Shown one piece after another: positions 1 to 10,243 of a DNA stretch of 64,000 nucleotides. The notes below the pieces were generated by a model. That model ran no database searches. It worked only from the letters and a program-made list of their open reading frames with translations, and was not told the origin of the DNA. The translations under genes were made by a program, and so were the position numbers. Numbering within the stretch: the first letter of the stretch is position 1; each line of letters starts with the position of its first letter. Source of the stretch: Dactylorhiza incarnata (lineage: Eukaryota; Streptophyta; Magnoliopsida; Asparagales; Orchidaceae); the NCBI GenBank assembly GCA_033032865.1, contig JAWHQI010000501.1, positions 682,001 through 746,000 of the forward strand. Reading direction: 5' to 3'.

Positions 1-112
1 AAAGGACATTACAGAAAATTTGCACAACACAGATGAGACAGGATCTATAGTGGTTCCCCAAAATATAGGTACTCCGCTCTTCTACCGCCTTGGTTGGAAT
101 ACATTATCCAGT

Positions 113-250
113 GTCTGAGTCTTTTGATAAGGAGACTCTTAGAACCAGAGTCTGAGTCTTTTGTTAACGAGACTCTTAGAACCAAGATAAATCTTTTGAT
201 AAGGAGATCTTGAACCAGGACTAAATCTTTTGTTAAGGAGATCTTGAACC
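113..250. repeat. four imperfect ~34-bp tandem repeats
   Basis: Four successive units built on 'ctgagtcttttgataagg' followed by 'agactcttagaacc' or 'agatcttgaacc' are directly visible. The first two and last two units resemble each other most, as if a pair had been duplicated. No coding potential is apparent. Confidence 0.7.
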
Positions 251-924
251 ACTTAATCCATTGAAGAGGGATTCTAAGGACTCTTTACTCGGTTTTACAG
301 AAGTAGAAGATAGAGTAAAGAAGGAGAAGAAGATGGAGATTTTTCTTCTCTGGATTAATCCTCTTGCAGCAATCAACGAGGATTATTGGCACTTAGTGTT
401 TTCTAGATCTTGTTCAGTGAATGAATCCTTGCTTGAGAGAGAGAGAGAGAGATGCAAGGATTGTGATAGCTCTGAGCCTGATGATGATCTCTGTATATCT
501 TGTATACTTCTTTCAGAGAGGAAGAAGAAGAAGAAACCTTTTGTATATTGTTCAGTACAGAGATCTGTTGAGAATTTTCTGTGGTAGAGAGATGGAGAGC
601 AAGAGCCAGAATAAAAATGTTGTTCTCTTTTTAATTATGTATACTTATTCTTCTGTCGAATAGAGATGAATGACTTTCCTCTTCTGTTGTTTTCCTAGTT
701 GGAATGTCCAAAAGGTTGTATTGCTCTCTTTCTATTTCTGTTGATAGCCCAGCCCGTCAAAATCCTTTTGAATAACTTCCAAATATATCCTTATTGAATC
801 TCTGAAATTCTTCTTTCTCTTCTTGCTCATGTACGACCTGTTAGAATTCAAATAACTTTCATTTATATCATCTGAATAAGCTTCAGAATCGATTCCAGGA
901 AGTATTCCAAATATGTGTCTGTAT
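251..924. other. no gene recognised
   Basis: AT-rich stretch with GA-rich patches such as a (GA)n run near 436. Open frames here are short and resemble no family I know. It may be decayed repeat DNA continuing the copia relic to the right, but no recognisable retroelement domain is visible. Confidence 0.4.
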
Positions 925-1290
925 TCGACGTTGCGTGGAATAACATTAACTTCTTATCGACGTACCTCTGAGTTCTAATAGAAGCAGCTTCGAAATCTTC
1001 CTCAGCTTTGAAGTGAATCTGATATCGACGTTGCGTCAATTCCTTATCGACGTATCCGTCAAGATGAAGACATAGATTTTATCCTCTGACTTCTGCGTCG
1101 AATATAATTCGAAGTTGTGTCGACTTCAAATGTTGCTTTGACTGACTCAAACTTCTGCGTCGAATACAATTCGACTTTGCGTCGACTTCCAATGTTGCAC
1201 CGACTCCTAGTATGAGTTATCTTTACTTCTATTCGAAGTTACTTCAATTTGAGTCGAAGCTATGTCGACTTCTTTTCGACGCAAAATTAA
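925..1290. repeat. cluster of short TCGACG-type repeats
   Basis: Motifs such as 'atcgacgttgcgt' and 'acttctgcgtcgaata' followed by 'attcga' recur at least four times, in both palindromic (TTCGAA, GTCGAC) and direct arrangement. This looks like degenerate tandem duplication. The 450 bases that follow, up to 1739, show no recognisable feature. Confidence 0.5.
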
Positions 1291-1739
1291 CTCAACTGAA
1301 TTTTGCACTTTTTTTACTTGATTTTGACACTCTAATAAGAGTGTGACATCCTAGGACATCTAATGATCATATTACCTTCACTATACAACATGGGTAATGA
1401 ATCCTATATGATGAAATCAATTTTACATAATTTGTAAAAAAAATCTAGAGGATGTTTTTCCCAACATATAGCCAAGTAATATGTGAGAAACAAGCAATAA
1501 AGGTAACAAATCAAATACAACCATAAATAGAAAACACGGGACAAAGTCCTCATACATTAATTTGAATGACAACAAAAGGAGTAGTACTGGGCATAGATAT
1601 GATTAAAAGCAGCATGTCAATGTTTGAGTACATACATCGCACACAAATGAATAAAAAATAGTTGTATACATAGCAGGAAATAAAAATGTCATGATAGGGG
1701 TAGATAAGTGTCCTATGCGACAGTGCCAGGAATTCAAAA

Positions 1740-2968
1740 TGTGAGGGGAACTAAAATGAAAGGCCTGCGAGATAGCAGCTGGCTAGACTCTAACACACAT
1801 AGGTCATTAACCATATACTACAAGAGACAATCACATTCCTCGTCTCAGGTCTTCAGAAACACAGGAAGAAGGAAAGAATGTTACGGAGCAATTCATAGAA
1901 TTTATCAAGTGGGTAATAGAAAGGAGATTATGAGTAAAGTTCGAAACATGAAGAACCGAGGATAAGGTAAGAGAGAATCAGGAGATGGAGCCCTTTCTAG
2001 CAATGGGGGAAAGAGAACTATCTGCAATACTCACCTTATCTCGGTCGTACAATGGAATATAGAATACAAAACCTAAGGCAGAGCCAGTCATATGGTCAGT
2101 GGCTCCAGAGTCAATGATCACTAGGTGGAAGAACGAGATGTGGTAGAATGAGCATCTGGTGTCCCTGTGTGAGCATAAGAGGAATATGATAAGGCGATAG
2201 ACTTAGTAAAGAAACCACTCATCATGCGGCGTAGTGCCTGCATTTCTTTAGCGGAGAAAGCACCGGGGAAGCAAGAGGAGTTGGATTTGGTATTGTTAGA
2301 AGGTGTGTCATCAGCGGCATCAGTGAAGTGAATTTTACAAGGAGCGTGATGGTCCTGAGATCTCCTATATCCACGACCACCTTGTGGTATAGCAAGCCCC
2401 CGCCCCTTTACAGACCTTCATCGACACCTCTCCTCAGCCGCCGGCCACCTCCCAACAGCTCACCGTCACTCCTCCGTTGGATCTTTAAGCTTGTGAGTTA
2501 TTGTATTACGTTTCATTTTCTTCCTTATTGAATATTACTTGTTTAGGTTATTTGATTTGATCGTGTAATTGCTTTTCATTTTCTTTTATTCTATAAAACT
2601 TATTCGTGAAACTTGTAGTAGAAAGCATCTTGTGTGAAAGCGATTGTGACTTGCTTGTGCACCAGACAATTATTGTTCACGTCGTGTTGTCTTTGCTGAA
2701 ATTATAAAATTTTATTTGCTAAAATTTTGTTTCCGGATTAAAATTAAAATTACTCACGCATCATTTAGATTTGGGTCATAGGAGTCTGTCTTGCATCACT
2801 CACATAGACTTGCATTAGCGTCGGCACAACCACCTCACAAAGCCTACCCTGCGTCATGTAGTACCTTCTCTCTGTGGTGGAAATATGGGGTCTGAAGCAG
2901 GTCTCACTGGTATGGCGTCCCTTTCCATAATAATCACAAATCAAGTGGTCTTTATAGGATCCCTTCAT
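1740..2968 (-). pseudogene. Ty1/copia relic: zinc knuckle and protease segment
   Basis: Read on the minus strand, 2968-2765 encodes a gag zinc-knuckle-like motif (CDYYGKGRHTSETC). The second Cys of the CCHC is Tyr, so zinc binding is probably lost. Downstream, at about 2140-2080, lies the copia protease signature IIDSGATDHMTG with the catalytic Asp. It is followed around 1960-1800 by the conserved post-protease stretch (LHVSNFTHNLLS, then CSVTFFPS). Stops and frame changes interrupt it, and integrase, RT and RNase H are not found further left. It continues the gag fragment at 4571-5270, the two being separated by the LTR element inserted at 2978-4558. This is a dead, 3'-truncated copy. Confidence 0.85.
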
Positions 2969-2977
2969 CTTATAATG

Positions 2978-4558
2978 GTTGAGTTTATTAGTATTTTATT
3001 ATTTAAGTCTATTAGTATGTGAGTGGGTATAGTCCCACATCGTGAGTCAAATATTATGTGTCGTTGTAACTCCTATATAATACCCCATATGTGGATGAAT
3101 GAATATCTCAGTTATTATTTTCCCCTCTCCTCATGTCTTTCAACTTGGTATAAGAGGGAAATACAAAACCCTAACCGCGCGTCTACTGTTGCTCCCGTCT
3201 CGCTCTCTCGTCGATCGGCCCAGTCTCGTAGTCCGTTGTTTTGAGCGGCCCGTAGGTGTTCTCCCCCCCTTCATGCGGTCCTCTGGCAAGTTCGACGCTG
3301 CCATCGGTCGCTGAGGAGGATGCCGCCACCGCACTCTCGTGATGATGTCGATGTTTCTGTCGTCTTTGCTATGTTTCTGATCGATCCACCCTGCTCCCGT
3401 CGATTCATCTTGTTCCTGTTGCCGTAGATCCTCATCTGAGTTTCGTCATCTATGTCGATTGAGCCTGCTCTGTCGTCTGCGTCGATCCAGCCTGCTCCTG
3501 TAGATCCAACCAGCTCCTATTGACTTCGATCCAACTTTCTTCCTGCAGATCCTGTTCTGAGCCTTCTTTTGTTGTTCCTGTCCTGATCCAACCGTCTTCT
3601 GATGTTCTTGCTGCTGTCGATATTCTCTGCTGTTGTTTCGGCCAGAGATATGGATCGCCATCAACTATCTCTTCCCAAATTGACTGTTCTCTGTCGCCGT
3701 TGAAAGTTTCCTCTGCTGGTCCCACCGGTGATGTGGATCTCGTTGCTCGTTGCTCGTTGCTCGCTTCTCTCGTCGATGATAGTGATGTTGATGTTTGGTG
3801 TTGTTTGTTGGACGTTTTATTTTTATTTTTATTGTCTTTACGTGTCTTAATGTTTGTTTAGGTGTTGTTATGTCTGCATTCACGTGTGTTTCACGTGAGG
3901 AGGAGTGTTTGGGACGAAGGCGACGTGGATGATATTTACCTTCTTTCGTCTTCCTCTCACACGGCCCTCTAGGCTTTTGTCGTGTGCTGTTTGTGTCTCC
4001 CTAAATTTTTCTTTGATGATTGTTAGGTGGTATGGTCTTTGGTGGTTGACTTTCTCCCTTTCTTTCTTATCCTCGTGGTCCTATATATCTGTGTGTGGTG
4101 TTATCCCCGCGGCCTCGTGGATTTGTGTGTTTGATTTTTTATCTCCCTTTCCCTTTTATCCCTGCGGTCCTGTAGATCTGTGTGTGTGGTGTTATCCCCG
4201 CGGTCTCATAGATTCATGTGTGGTTTCCTCTCTATCAAGCGGGTTGTATCGTATGTGGGAGTATCCTCTGTCACTCGTCTGTTGATTTCTGCTTTGCTAG
4301 CTTCCCTTCTTTGCTAGCTTCCATCGTCTATTGTCTTGTCCGACTTTGCCTACCACCTTTACCATTTTTTTATAATGTTTTCAAGCTGGGGTTTCCTCTC
4401 TAGCTTGAGGGGGAGAGTTGAGTTTATCAGTATTTTATTGTTTAAGTCTCACATCGTGAGTCAAGTATTATGAGTCGTTGTAACTCCTATATAATACCCT
4501 TTATGTGGATGAATGAATATCTCGGTTATTATTTTCCCCTCTCCTCGTGTCTCTCAAC
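2978..4558 (+). mobile_element. short non-autonomous LTR retrotransposon (TRIM/LARD-like)
   Basis: Two direct repeats, 2978-3144 and 4417-4558, both begin GTTGAGTTTAT and end CAAC. The left copy has an extra 'tagtatgtgagtgggtatag'-type insertion. Directly after the left LTR, ttggtataagagg (3145-3157) resembles a copia initiator-Met primer-binding site. Directly before the right LTR, agcttgagggggaga (4401-4416) is a polypurine tract. TATAA(T) flanks both ends (2971-2976 and 4559-4564), a TSD. The 1.27-kb interior has no gag or pol, is pyrimidine-rich and contains a local duplication near 4073-4220. It lies within the copia relic gag, so it is younger than that element. Lacking proteins, it must have been mobilised in trans. 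Confidence 0.85.
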
Positions 4559-4570
4559 TATAATCCCGGG

Positions 4571-5270
4571 TCAGTTGAACACCTGGTATAGTGGTAGTAG
4601 CAGCAAGGGAGGAACTTCAGGAGTTGGGTCAGGAAAAAAAGTTCTGTCAATGATGAAACTCCTATGACACAATATTATATACCTCAGGTAGGGATGGTAA
4701 CTGTGGACGTTCAAGAATCTGAACACTGATCTGACCAAAATCCCGATGGAGCCCATGAAGGAACTAAAATATCATGTTACGTTTTTCACGAGGCAACATC
4801 CAATATCTCATCTGCATAACTAACAAGCGTGATAAGATCAAAATGGTTTTATTCTTGGTACAACTGTATAAACTCCAAGTAATAAACCGAGATAGAACGA
4901 TCACCTTGGCGAAACAAAGATATCTCCCGTCTTAACTGGAAGATTTGAGCGGCCCCTACAATTGTAAGTAGACTCGGCTCTCTTCCAAATTTCGGCAACA
5001 GTGTCCAGAAACAAATAGTTGTGAGCAATGTACTCTTACATGAAATTTGTAAGCCAGAACATGACTAAGGAGTTTTCGGACTCCCATTGTAGTGAGTCCT
5101 TCGCGTGTTCCCTGTTGATGTCATTCACATAACCAAACAGGCGATGGCTCCTAAGCGTCATGGTGATGGAGCGAGACCACAAAATTTGGGGAGTATTATG
5201 ATCATTACTCACTCTGAGGGATCCCACTGGAGTAACAACTGTCAATGAGGAAGCGGGAGAATCAACAATG
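4571..5270 (-). pseudogene. Ty1/copia relic: gag (UBN2-type) segment
   Basis: On the minus strand, 5245-5036 encodes typical copia gag sequence (ILWSRSITMTLRSHRLFGYV, then ENSLVMFWLTN). After a stop follows YLFLDTVAEIWKRAESTY at about 5020-4960, the conserved gag core. Further stops and frameshifts occur between 4960 and 4571. It is the 5' coding part of the element whose PBS and LTR lie at 5800-6159 and whose zinc knuckle and protease lie at 1740-2968. The gag ORF is cut by the LTR element at 2978-4558. It cannot yield a functional capsid protein. Confidence 0.85.
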
Positions 5271-5799
5271 CCTGATATGGTGATTCAAGAATAGAAATCT
5301 GAAGATCACCAAATAGAAAACTTGGGTTTTTTCCGGAATCAAAATAAAATCCTTAATCCAAAACAATAATCCACGGATAAAAAAAATCCCACAAAATCTT
5401 GAAGAGAGGAAGATGAATTATCTCCCTGCAAGAGGCGATACAAAAACGAAGCACCGAAAGAAAGGGTTACCTCACCACATAAGGGTGAATTATGCCAAAC
5501 AAGCACAAAAATAAACAGAATGGAGAGTGTCAATTGGCTTGCGGGTTGACTGGACGATGGGCATGCGGGTCGCGGGTCGCGGGAGACGGGAGGAAGAGAA
5601 AGCATGCGGGTCAACTGTAGGATCGCGGAAAAAGTCGATGGGCGCGCGGGTCGCAGAACGGGAAGAAGAGAAAGTGCGCCGGTCGCGGGAGATGGGAGGA
5701 AGAGAAATTGTGGCTCCCGGGAGATGGGAGACACGACGGGATAATCGACTCGCGTCTGGATGTGTTCGGGACGATCAGGCTAAGGCACGGGCAGCGTTT
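5271..5799 (-). other. leader of the copia relic
   Basis: This lies between the PBS (5800-5811) and gag. Part of it (5520-5720) is a G/A-rich, imperfectly repeated stretch built on 'cgcgggtcgcgggag' and 'gggaggaagagaaa'. Open frames here are low-complexity by-products of that composition, and no gene is supported. Confidence 0.5.
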
Positions 5800-5811
5800 G
5801 CTCTGATACCA
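5800..5811 (-). other. primer-binding site of the copia relic
   Basis: The reverse complement reads TGGTATCAGAGC, the standard plant copia site complementary to initiator methionine tRNA. It directly abuts the LTR that starts at 5812. Confidence 0.9.
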
Positions 5812-6159
5812 TAATAGAAGAGAGAAATTTGATTCCAATTGATTAATCCAAGTAATCATCTCCTTTATATAGGGGAAGGGGATGAGACATATGTTGAAGG
5901 TGGGACCATCATGGGAAATCCACAGCCGACCTGCAAGCCGTGCACCCCAACCCGCTCTCCTGGGGCCCATCATGGGAAATCCCAGGCGGGTTGTTGAGGT
6001 CTGGACTTGATATCCCTCTTATTCAAAGGAGGTCGAGGGTTCAAGTCCTGACCTCAACAACCCGCCTGGGATTTCCCATAATGGGCCCCAGGAGAGCGGG
6101 TTGGGGTGCACGGCCTGCAGGCCGGCTGTGGATTTCCCATGATGGGCCCACCTTCAACA
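5812..6159 (-). repeat. 5' LTR of the copia relic
   Basis: It is bounded by the PBS on the left and by ...CCTTCAACA (plus strand) on the right, which reads TGTTGAAGG on the minus strand, the expected LTR start. A TATA box (CCTATATAAAGGA, minus strand, 5861-5873) points towards gag. A matching 3' LTR was not recognised at the other end of the relic, which is truncated. Confidence 0.7.
5892..6159. repeat. near-perfect inverted repeat (~114-bp arms) with tRNA-like B-box in the loop
   Basis: 5893-6006 and 6045-6158 are reverse complements with only scattered mismatches, ending TGTTGAAGG...CCTTCAACA. The 38-base loop and inner stem contain 'gggttcaagtcc', which matches a tRNA B-box. Within one arm the 'atgggaaatcc' block occurs twice. 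It occupies the U3 side of the copia LTR, so either the LTR evolved a palindrome or a foldback element inserted there. Confidence 0.8.
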
Positions 6160-6439
6160 AAAGTGCACTAAGGATTTGAAGCAATTTGATTTTGCTCAAA
6201 TTGAGCTGTAAATATAACGCAATATTTGACTCAATTTGATTTTGCTCTCTAGTTCAGACAAATTGATTTCAAGTATGCTTTAGATAGATAAGCATCTGAC
6301 TCGAAATATGAATCTAAAGGAATATCTACCTAACATATACAAAATGTATGGTACAATATATGTTTATCATATTGCAGTTATATCTATATTTATGTGTATA
6401 ATGTTCTAGTAGAGTTTAGAAATATATAATATATCATTT
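6160..6439. other. AT-rich spacer, nothing recognised
   Basis: AT-rich sequence with repeated 'tcaatttgattttgctc' (6186 and 6233 area). No coding or element boundary is recognised. Confidence 0.4.
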
Positions 6440-7110
6440 AGAAATATTAGCAAAAAAAGCTATATTTTTTTCTTATTTATATAATAAAAATTTGTACTAA
6501 GGATGAAGAAAATGAAATGTATAGAATAGCTAAGGATATAGACAAAGGGTCTAGAGACTTCGATCGAGTTAAAATAATTAAAATTGAAGATAATAAGATC
6601 TTAATTACAAATGAAGATATGACGGAGAGATGAAAATTTCTGAGAACTTATTAAATGAGAATTTTAAGGAAGATAGTATTTTATAATAACATAATAAATA
6701 AAATAATCAGGTATATTATAGATTGATTCAAAGAAAGTAAAGTAGAATTAACTTTGAAGAAGGTGCATAAAGATAAGTTTGTAAATGTTGATGAGATACT
6801 TACTGAGATATGAAAAGTTATTGGGAATATTTTAGTGTAGCGTTTGATAACATCTTTTCAATTGAATTTGTAAGAATAAAATGATGTCAAATAAAGGGCA
6901 ACCCTGTGCACAAAGCATCCCCGCGCAGTGAGGGTCCAGGGAAGGGTCCCACCACATGGGTGAAATGTTGGCAAACCTTACCCTGCATTTGTGTGACCTC
7001 AAGGTCACACAGCAACACCTCAGCCAGTGCGCCAAGGCTCCCCTTCAATAAAATGATGTCAAATGACTGGAGAAAAAACATCTTGATGAATATCTGAGTC
7101 GGTTAAGAGA
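6440..7110 (+). mobile_element. RTE-type LINE relic (linker and reverse-transcriptase start)
   Basis: Plus-strand translation gives the region between endonuclease and RT typical of plant RTE elements: KDIDKGSRDFDRVKIIKIED, then ITNEDMTERW-like, then the RT start (KKVHKDKFVNVDEILTEI). The frame is broken by stops. The conserved NKM..DWRKNILMNI stretch, which follows the RT N-terminus in this clade, resumes at 7047-7095 on the far side of an inserted SINE. The element is decayed and truncated at both ends. Confidence 0.75.
6893..7046 (-). mobile_element. Au-type SINE with deleted B-box
   Basis: The reverse complement starts GGGGAGCCTTGGCGCACTGG (tRNA-like 5' end with A-box), then TGACCTTGAGGTCAC, ATGCAGGGTAAGG, CCCTTCCCTGGACCC and ends TGCACAGGGTTGCCCTTT, which is the layout of the plant Au SINE. 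The usual GGTTCGA B-box segment between GGTCAC and ATGCAGGG is missing (about 30 bases). The 18-bp TSD AATAAAATGATGTCAAAT is perfect at 6875-6892 and 7047-7064. It inserted into the RTE LINE relic. Confidence 0.9.
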
Positions 7111-7211
7111 GTAAAAACCTGCACAAAATCTATCTTTGAAACCCTGAACTTCAAGAAAATCTGCTCTTATATCACCCCTTTAGAACACAAAAGGACACAG
7201 ACAATCCAGTA

Positions 7212-7277
7212 CAACAACAACACTCAAGCCTTTATCCCACCATAGTGGGGTCGGCAATATGGATCCTATCTTTAAAA
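7212..7277 (-). mobile_element. 5'-truncated RTE LINE tail
   Basis: On the minus strand this 66-bp piece ends GGATAAAGGCTTGAGTGTTG followed by TTG repeats, identical in layout to the RTE 3' end at 27541-27593. It is flanked by the 13-bp TSD AGACAATCCAGTA (7199-7211 and 7278-7290), so it is a genuine, very short retroposition event. Confidence 0.85.
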
Positions 7278-7290
7278 AGACAATCCAGTA

Positions 7291-7961
7291 ATTTTCACAA
7301 AATATATTCCTGAACTAATAATGTGAAATTCGAAGATGGAACTCCACAATAATTGCCCGAAAAACTGTTCGCAATATTTTCTTAGAAATCTGTTCAAAAA
7401 AGCAACCCTTTCGAAGCAAAAGTGATGCATAAAAGTGATTTTATGTATGTCTGAAAACCAATTCAATTTCATACCATATTGATCAAATATGGAAATGATT
7501 ATTGTGTCAAGATGATCAAGGAAAAAGTGATTTCTATGTCTGTCAGAAGTATATTGAAGCTAGTGATATGTACGAAGAGGCGCTAACTAATATTAGGAGC
7601 AAGCGGTGTCGTGCTGCATGATTATCGCCGATGGCATAGCTCAAAATGACTTGAAAAATCGAACCATTTTGAGTATAACTAGGCGATGCTTTCGTGCTCA
7701 GACAACGCCCGCCCTTCCTGAACCAGGGAAGGTGGAATTGTGTTTTCAACTTGTACCTAGAGAAAGAATCAGCATAGGCACATTCATCAGTGCTCACACC
7801 TTAATGTATCATTCTAGCTTTCAAATGACTAGGGAATATTGAATATCTGAACTCTTTTGCTTGGTGTCATTATTTATTTTCCATATCAATTGGAGAATTT
7901 ACCATTTCTTACCACCTTTCTCTTCCAACATTTCTCTTCCCTAATTGCATGAAACCTGCAG
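7291..7961. other. no gene firmly recognised; possible upstream exons of the 7962-8970 gene
   Basis: AT-rich with a few open stretches. A plus-strand stretch at 7543-7605 (KYIEASDMYEEALTNIRS) looks protein-like but has no convincing donor site in the right phase. A minus-strand frame overlaps it. Pyrimidine-rich sequence at 7910-7945 fits the acceptor region of the next exon. Confidence 0.35.
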
Positions 7962-8970
7962 CTCTGCTCATCCTTCACAATTGCAGAAGTTTCCATCTCC
8001 CAAGACAGCCACGTGTCCAAAATTTTCTATGAATGTAAAGATTGGGTTTTTGCCACTTGTCAAAATGGCATATCAAGTGATAATATTGGAGATATCTGCA
8101 AGGTATAAAAATTTATATATATATATAGGGCTCCTCTGCGAATTTATATAATTACAAGTTGCATCCTTTTATCTTTTTAAATTATAAAAACCTCTCCTTA
8201 AGTTTACATTTAATAACATCCATGCACAAAAATACCCCTCTCGATGAGAACTCCAGGGGGGTATTTTTGTGTATGCATGTAATGAAATGTAAGCCTAGAC
8301 AAGAGATTTATGTAATTTCAAAAGATAGAGAGGGTGCAACCTCTAATTATAAGTTTGGGTAATTAATAATGTTATATATATAGGAATGATTATCAGAACA
8401 TCCCCTGAAAGTTAAGCATAATTACAGGTTGCACCCCTCTTACTTTTGAAATTACAAAAACCTCCCCTGAAGTTTACATTTCATAACATCCATGCACAAA
8501 AATACCCCTTCAGCGGAGTGGTGCAACCTATAATTTAGCAAACTTAGAGGGGTGGTCCCGGTAAATGACCCTATATATATATAACTCACAAGGTAGCTTT
8601 TTCTACTTATTGTCATTATTTAAAAGCTAAGATAATTTCTTTTTTTTCTTAGGTATATGAGACTGTAGAGACAATCATCACTCATCCAGAAGAAGCTATT
8701 ACTATCATGGATCAACAACCCGAGGAAGCAGCCTCCGAGGAGCCAAAAAGCCGGTTCAGGCGAATAAATCTAAACTTCATGAAAAAAGATATAAATTTAC
8801 TACGAAAAAAGCCTCCGAAGGACAAAAAGAAATCCAAGGAGAAACAAAATCACGTGTTCTCGCAGCTCTTTGATGCAAAATCTTTGTTTTCGAAGAAGCA
8901 GCCGAAGCTGCAGGGACCTGCTTCAATTTCTGAGCCGGCGCTCGATGTAAATGATTGGACAATTGTATAG
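7962..8970 (+). CDS. unidentified plant gene, last two coding exons
   Basis: Two exons join in frame. The first, 7962-8102, is preceded by a pyrimidine tract and TGCAG and ends CTGCAAG before GTATAA. The second, 8653-8970, is preceded by a T-tract and TTAG and ends in a TAG stop. Both are in phase 0 and together code for about 152 residues. The N-terminal part is mixed alpha/beta-like with several Trp and Cys (CKDWVFATCQNG). The C-terminal part is strongly basic (RRINLNFMKKD, KKPPKDKKKSKEK) and ends VNDWTIV. A shorter ATG-initiated frame exists at 8707. I do not recognise the family. The 550-bp intron holds two related MITEs. The 5' exons were not located, and expression is not demonstrated. 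Confidence 0.6.
8135..8360. mobile_element. MITE-like inverted repeat in intron
   Basis: The left end (aattacaagttgcatcc) and right end (gggtgcaacctctaattat) are inverted. The interior has a palindromic centre (aaatacccctctc...gggggtattttt) around 8228-8270. It is related to the neighbour at 8383-8571 but lacks its outer ends. Confidence 0.65.
8383..8571. mobile_element. MITE-like element with imperfect terminal inverted repeats
   Basis: It starts GGAATGATTATCAGAACATC and ends with the inverse of GGGTCATTTACCGGGACCAC; both ends continue into CCCCT..AAGTT. Inner blocks (ggttgcaccc, cctcccctgaagtttac) are shared with 8135-8360 and with 12962-13084. It is flanked by TATATA. Family assignment is uncertain. 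Confidence 0.65.
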
Positions 8971-9734
8971 ATATGATAAGAGAAAAATTAATGGTGTAGA
9001 TAATATGTAAATTTACTGGTGGTGGATTTTATTGATTATTTCACAGCTTCCAGTAAAAAGAAAATTAGGATTAGGGTTTAAAAATGTGCATGATGAGCCA
9101 TTTTACTGCTTCTGGTAATAACTTTCTCCCACTTTGAGTATGTTCAAGGCTTAAGATGGTAATTTGGCTTGAATCTGTTTGATGTTGTCTTTGATTTTTG
9201 AGAGTATTTGTGGGAGAGTAAATTGGTGCAGCTCAATTGGGAATATAGCCCCCTATTTTAGTAGGGGTGTAAGTAAAAACCGATCGAACTGCAACCTACG
9301 AAAACCTAAAATTAATTGGTTGCAGATGAAGGGGGGTCATGAGATGTTAATTGTTTTCAATACGGGACTATTCACAACACATTAGGCTTTGTTCGAGCAA
9401 TATTTTCTCTGTTATGTTTTTCAGAAAACACGAATAATATTTTTTTTTATTGTTTGAATAGCCTCTGTTTGAAACCGCCAATCATTAAAAACATCTTTTT
9501 ATGCCTAATTCTAACCACAAGGAAGGAGCTCCAGTCAAAAACTTTTATCCAAATACATTAAAACCATTTCATGTGCCTTAAACTTGAAAAAATATATAAA
9601 AAATTACAATAAAAAAATATAATTATGCTGGAGCCTCACAGTTAGAAAGATGAATATAAATGAAAAAAGGAAGGAAATAAATATAGAAAGAGATGATAAT
9701 CAGCTGGCTTCATTCTGCTTCTTTCACCAGACCT
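8971..9734. other. intergenic, between two convergent genes
   Basis: 3' flanks of the plus-strand gene (ending 8970) and the minus-strand gene (ending 9735). AT-rich, with A/T homopolymers. 'aggggtgtaagtaaaaaccg' at about 9262 resembles a hAT-type terminus, but no partner end was found. Confidence 0.5.
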
Positions 9735-10243
9735 TCACTCATCAGTCTTCTCTCTGTCTGAACCCTCTCGCCCGCCAAAATCTCGGCTGATGTACCCCGG
9801 GACGACGAAGTTGGTTACCCAATAGAAAAGCAGAAGCACGGCGCTGCATCATAAAAAGACTCTTTGGTCATGTTATCGAGTGGAAAGCAAGTGAGAACGG
9901 AGTTGGATGAGATACACCAAGTGGCAAAAACTCGCGTTCAATCATAATTTATGAAACTACCACCGAGCTCGCGATAGAGGGATTAAGGCTCGTCAAAGAT
10001 TTTCCGGGCGGCTCACCTGACAGGAAGCAAGACCGAAACATTGCCTCCGACCGATGAAGTCTGCGGGTCGACGGAGACGGCAACGATGAGGCTGTCTGCA
10101 AATGCCTGAGCTTGAACGTCCCGAGGCTGCCTTTGAAACTTCATGCCTGAAGGCATATTCACTCTTCCTCTGGTTCCAGAATGGTCGGAGAGAGAAGGAT
10201 TGCTTGGAAAATATGGATATGATGCGGTGCGGATAGCTCCCAT
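9735..10243 (-). CDS. small single-pass membrane protein, two exons
   Basis: Exon 1 is 10243-10017 (ATG at 10243, donor CAG|GTGAGC). Exon 2 is 9843-9735 (acceptor TGATGCAG, stop TGA). The junction splits an AGC Ser codon and the product is 111 residues. The N-terminal part is polar and Ser/Pro/Arg-rich (MGAIRTASYPYFPSN). At residues 55-64 comes ADSLIVAVSV, then GGNVSVLLPV. A hydrophobic segment of about 20 residues crosses the exon junction (AVLLLFYWVTNFVVPGYI) and is followed by an acidic tail ending REKTDE. It resembles a plant-conserved uncharacterised transmembrane protein, and the clean splice sites and intact frame argue for a real gene. The exact family and the role are not known to me. 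An AT-rich TATA-like run lies at 10282-10293. Confidence 0.75.

Noticed and set aside
1708..1965. 85-codon plus-strand ORF
   Set aside because: The opposite strand encodes the conserved copia post-protease segment.
3140..4403. ORFs of 61-126 codons inside the 2978-4558 element
   Set aside because: Pyrimidine-rich low-complexity translations with no retroelement domain, on both strands.
9258..9310. hAT terminus (aggggtgtaagtaaaaaccg)
   Set aside because: No matching inverted end or TSD was found on either side.
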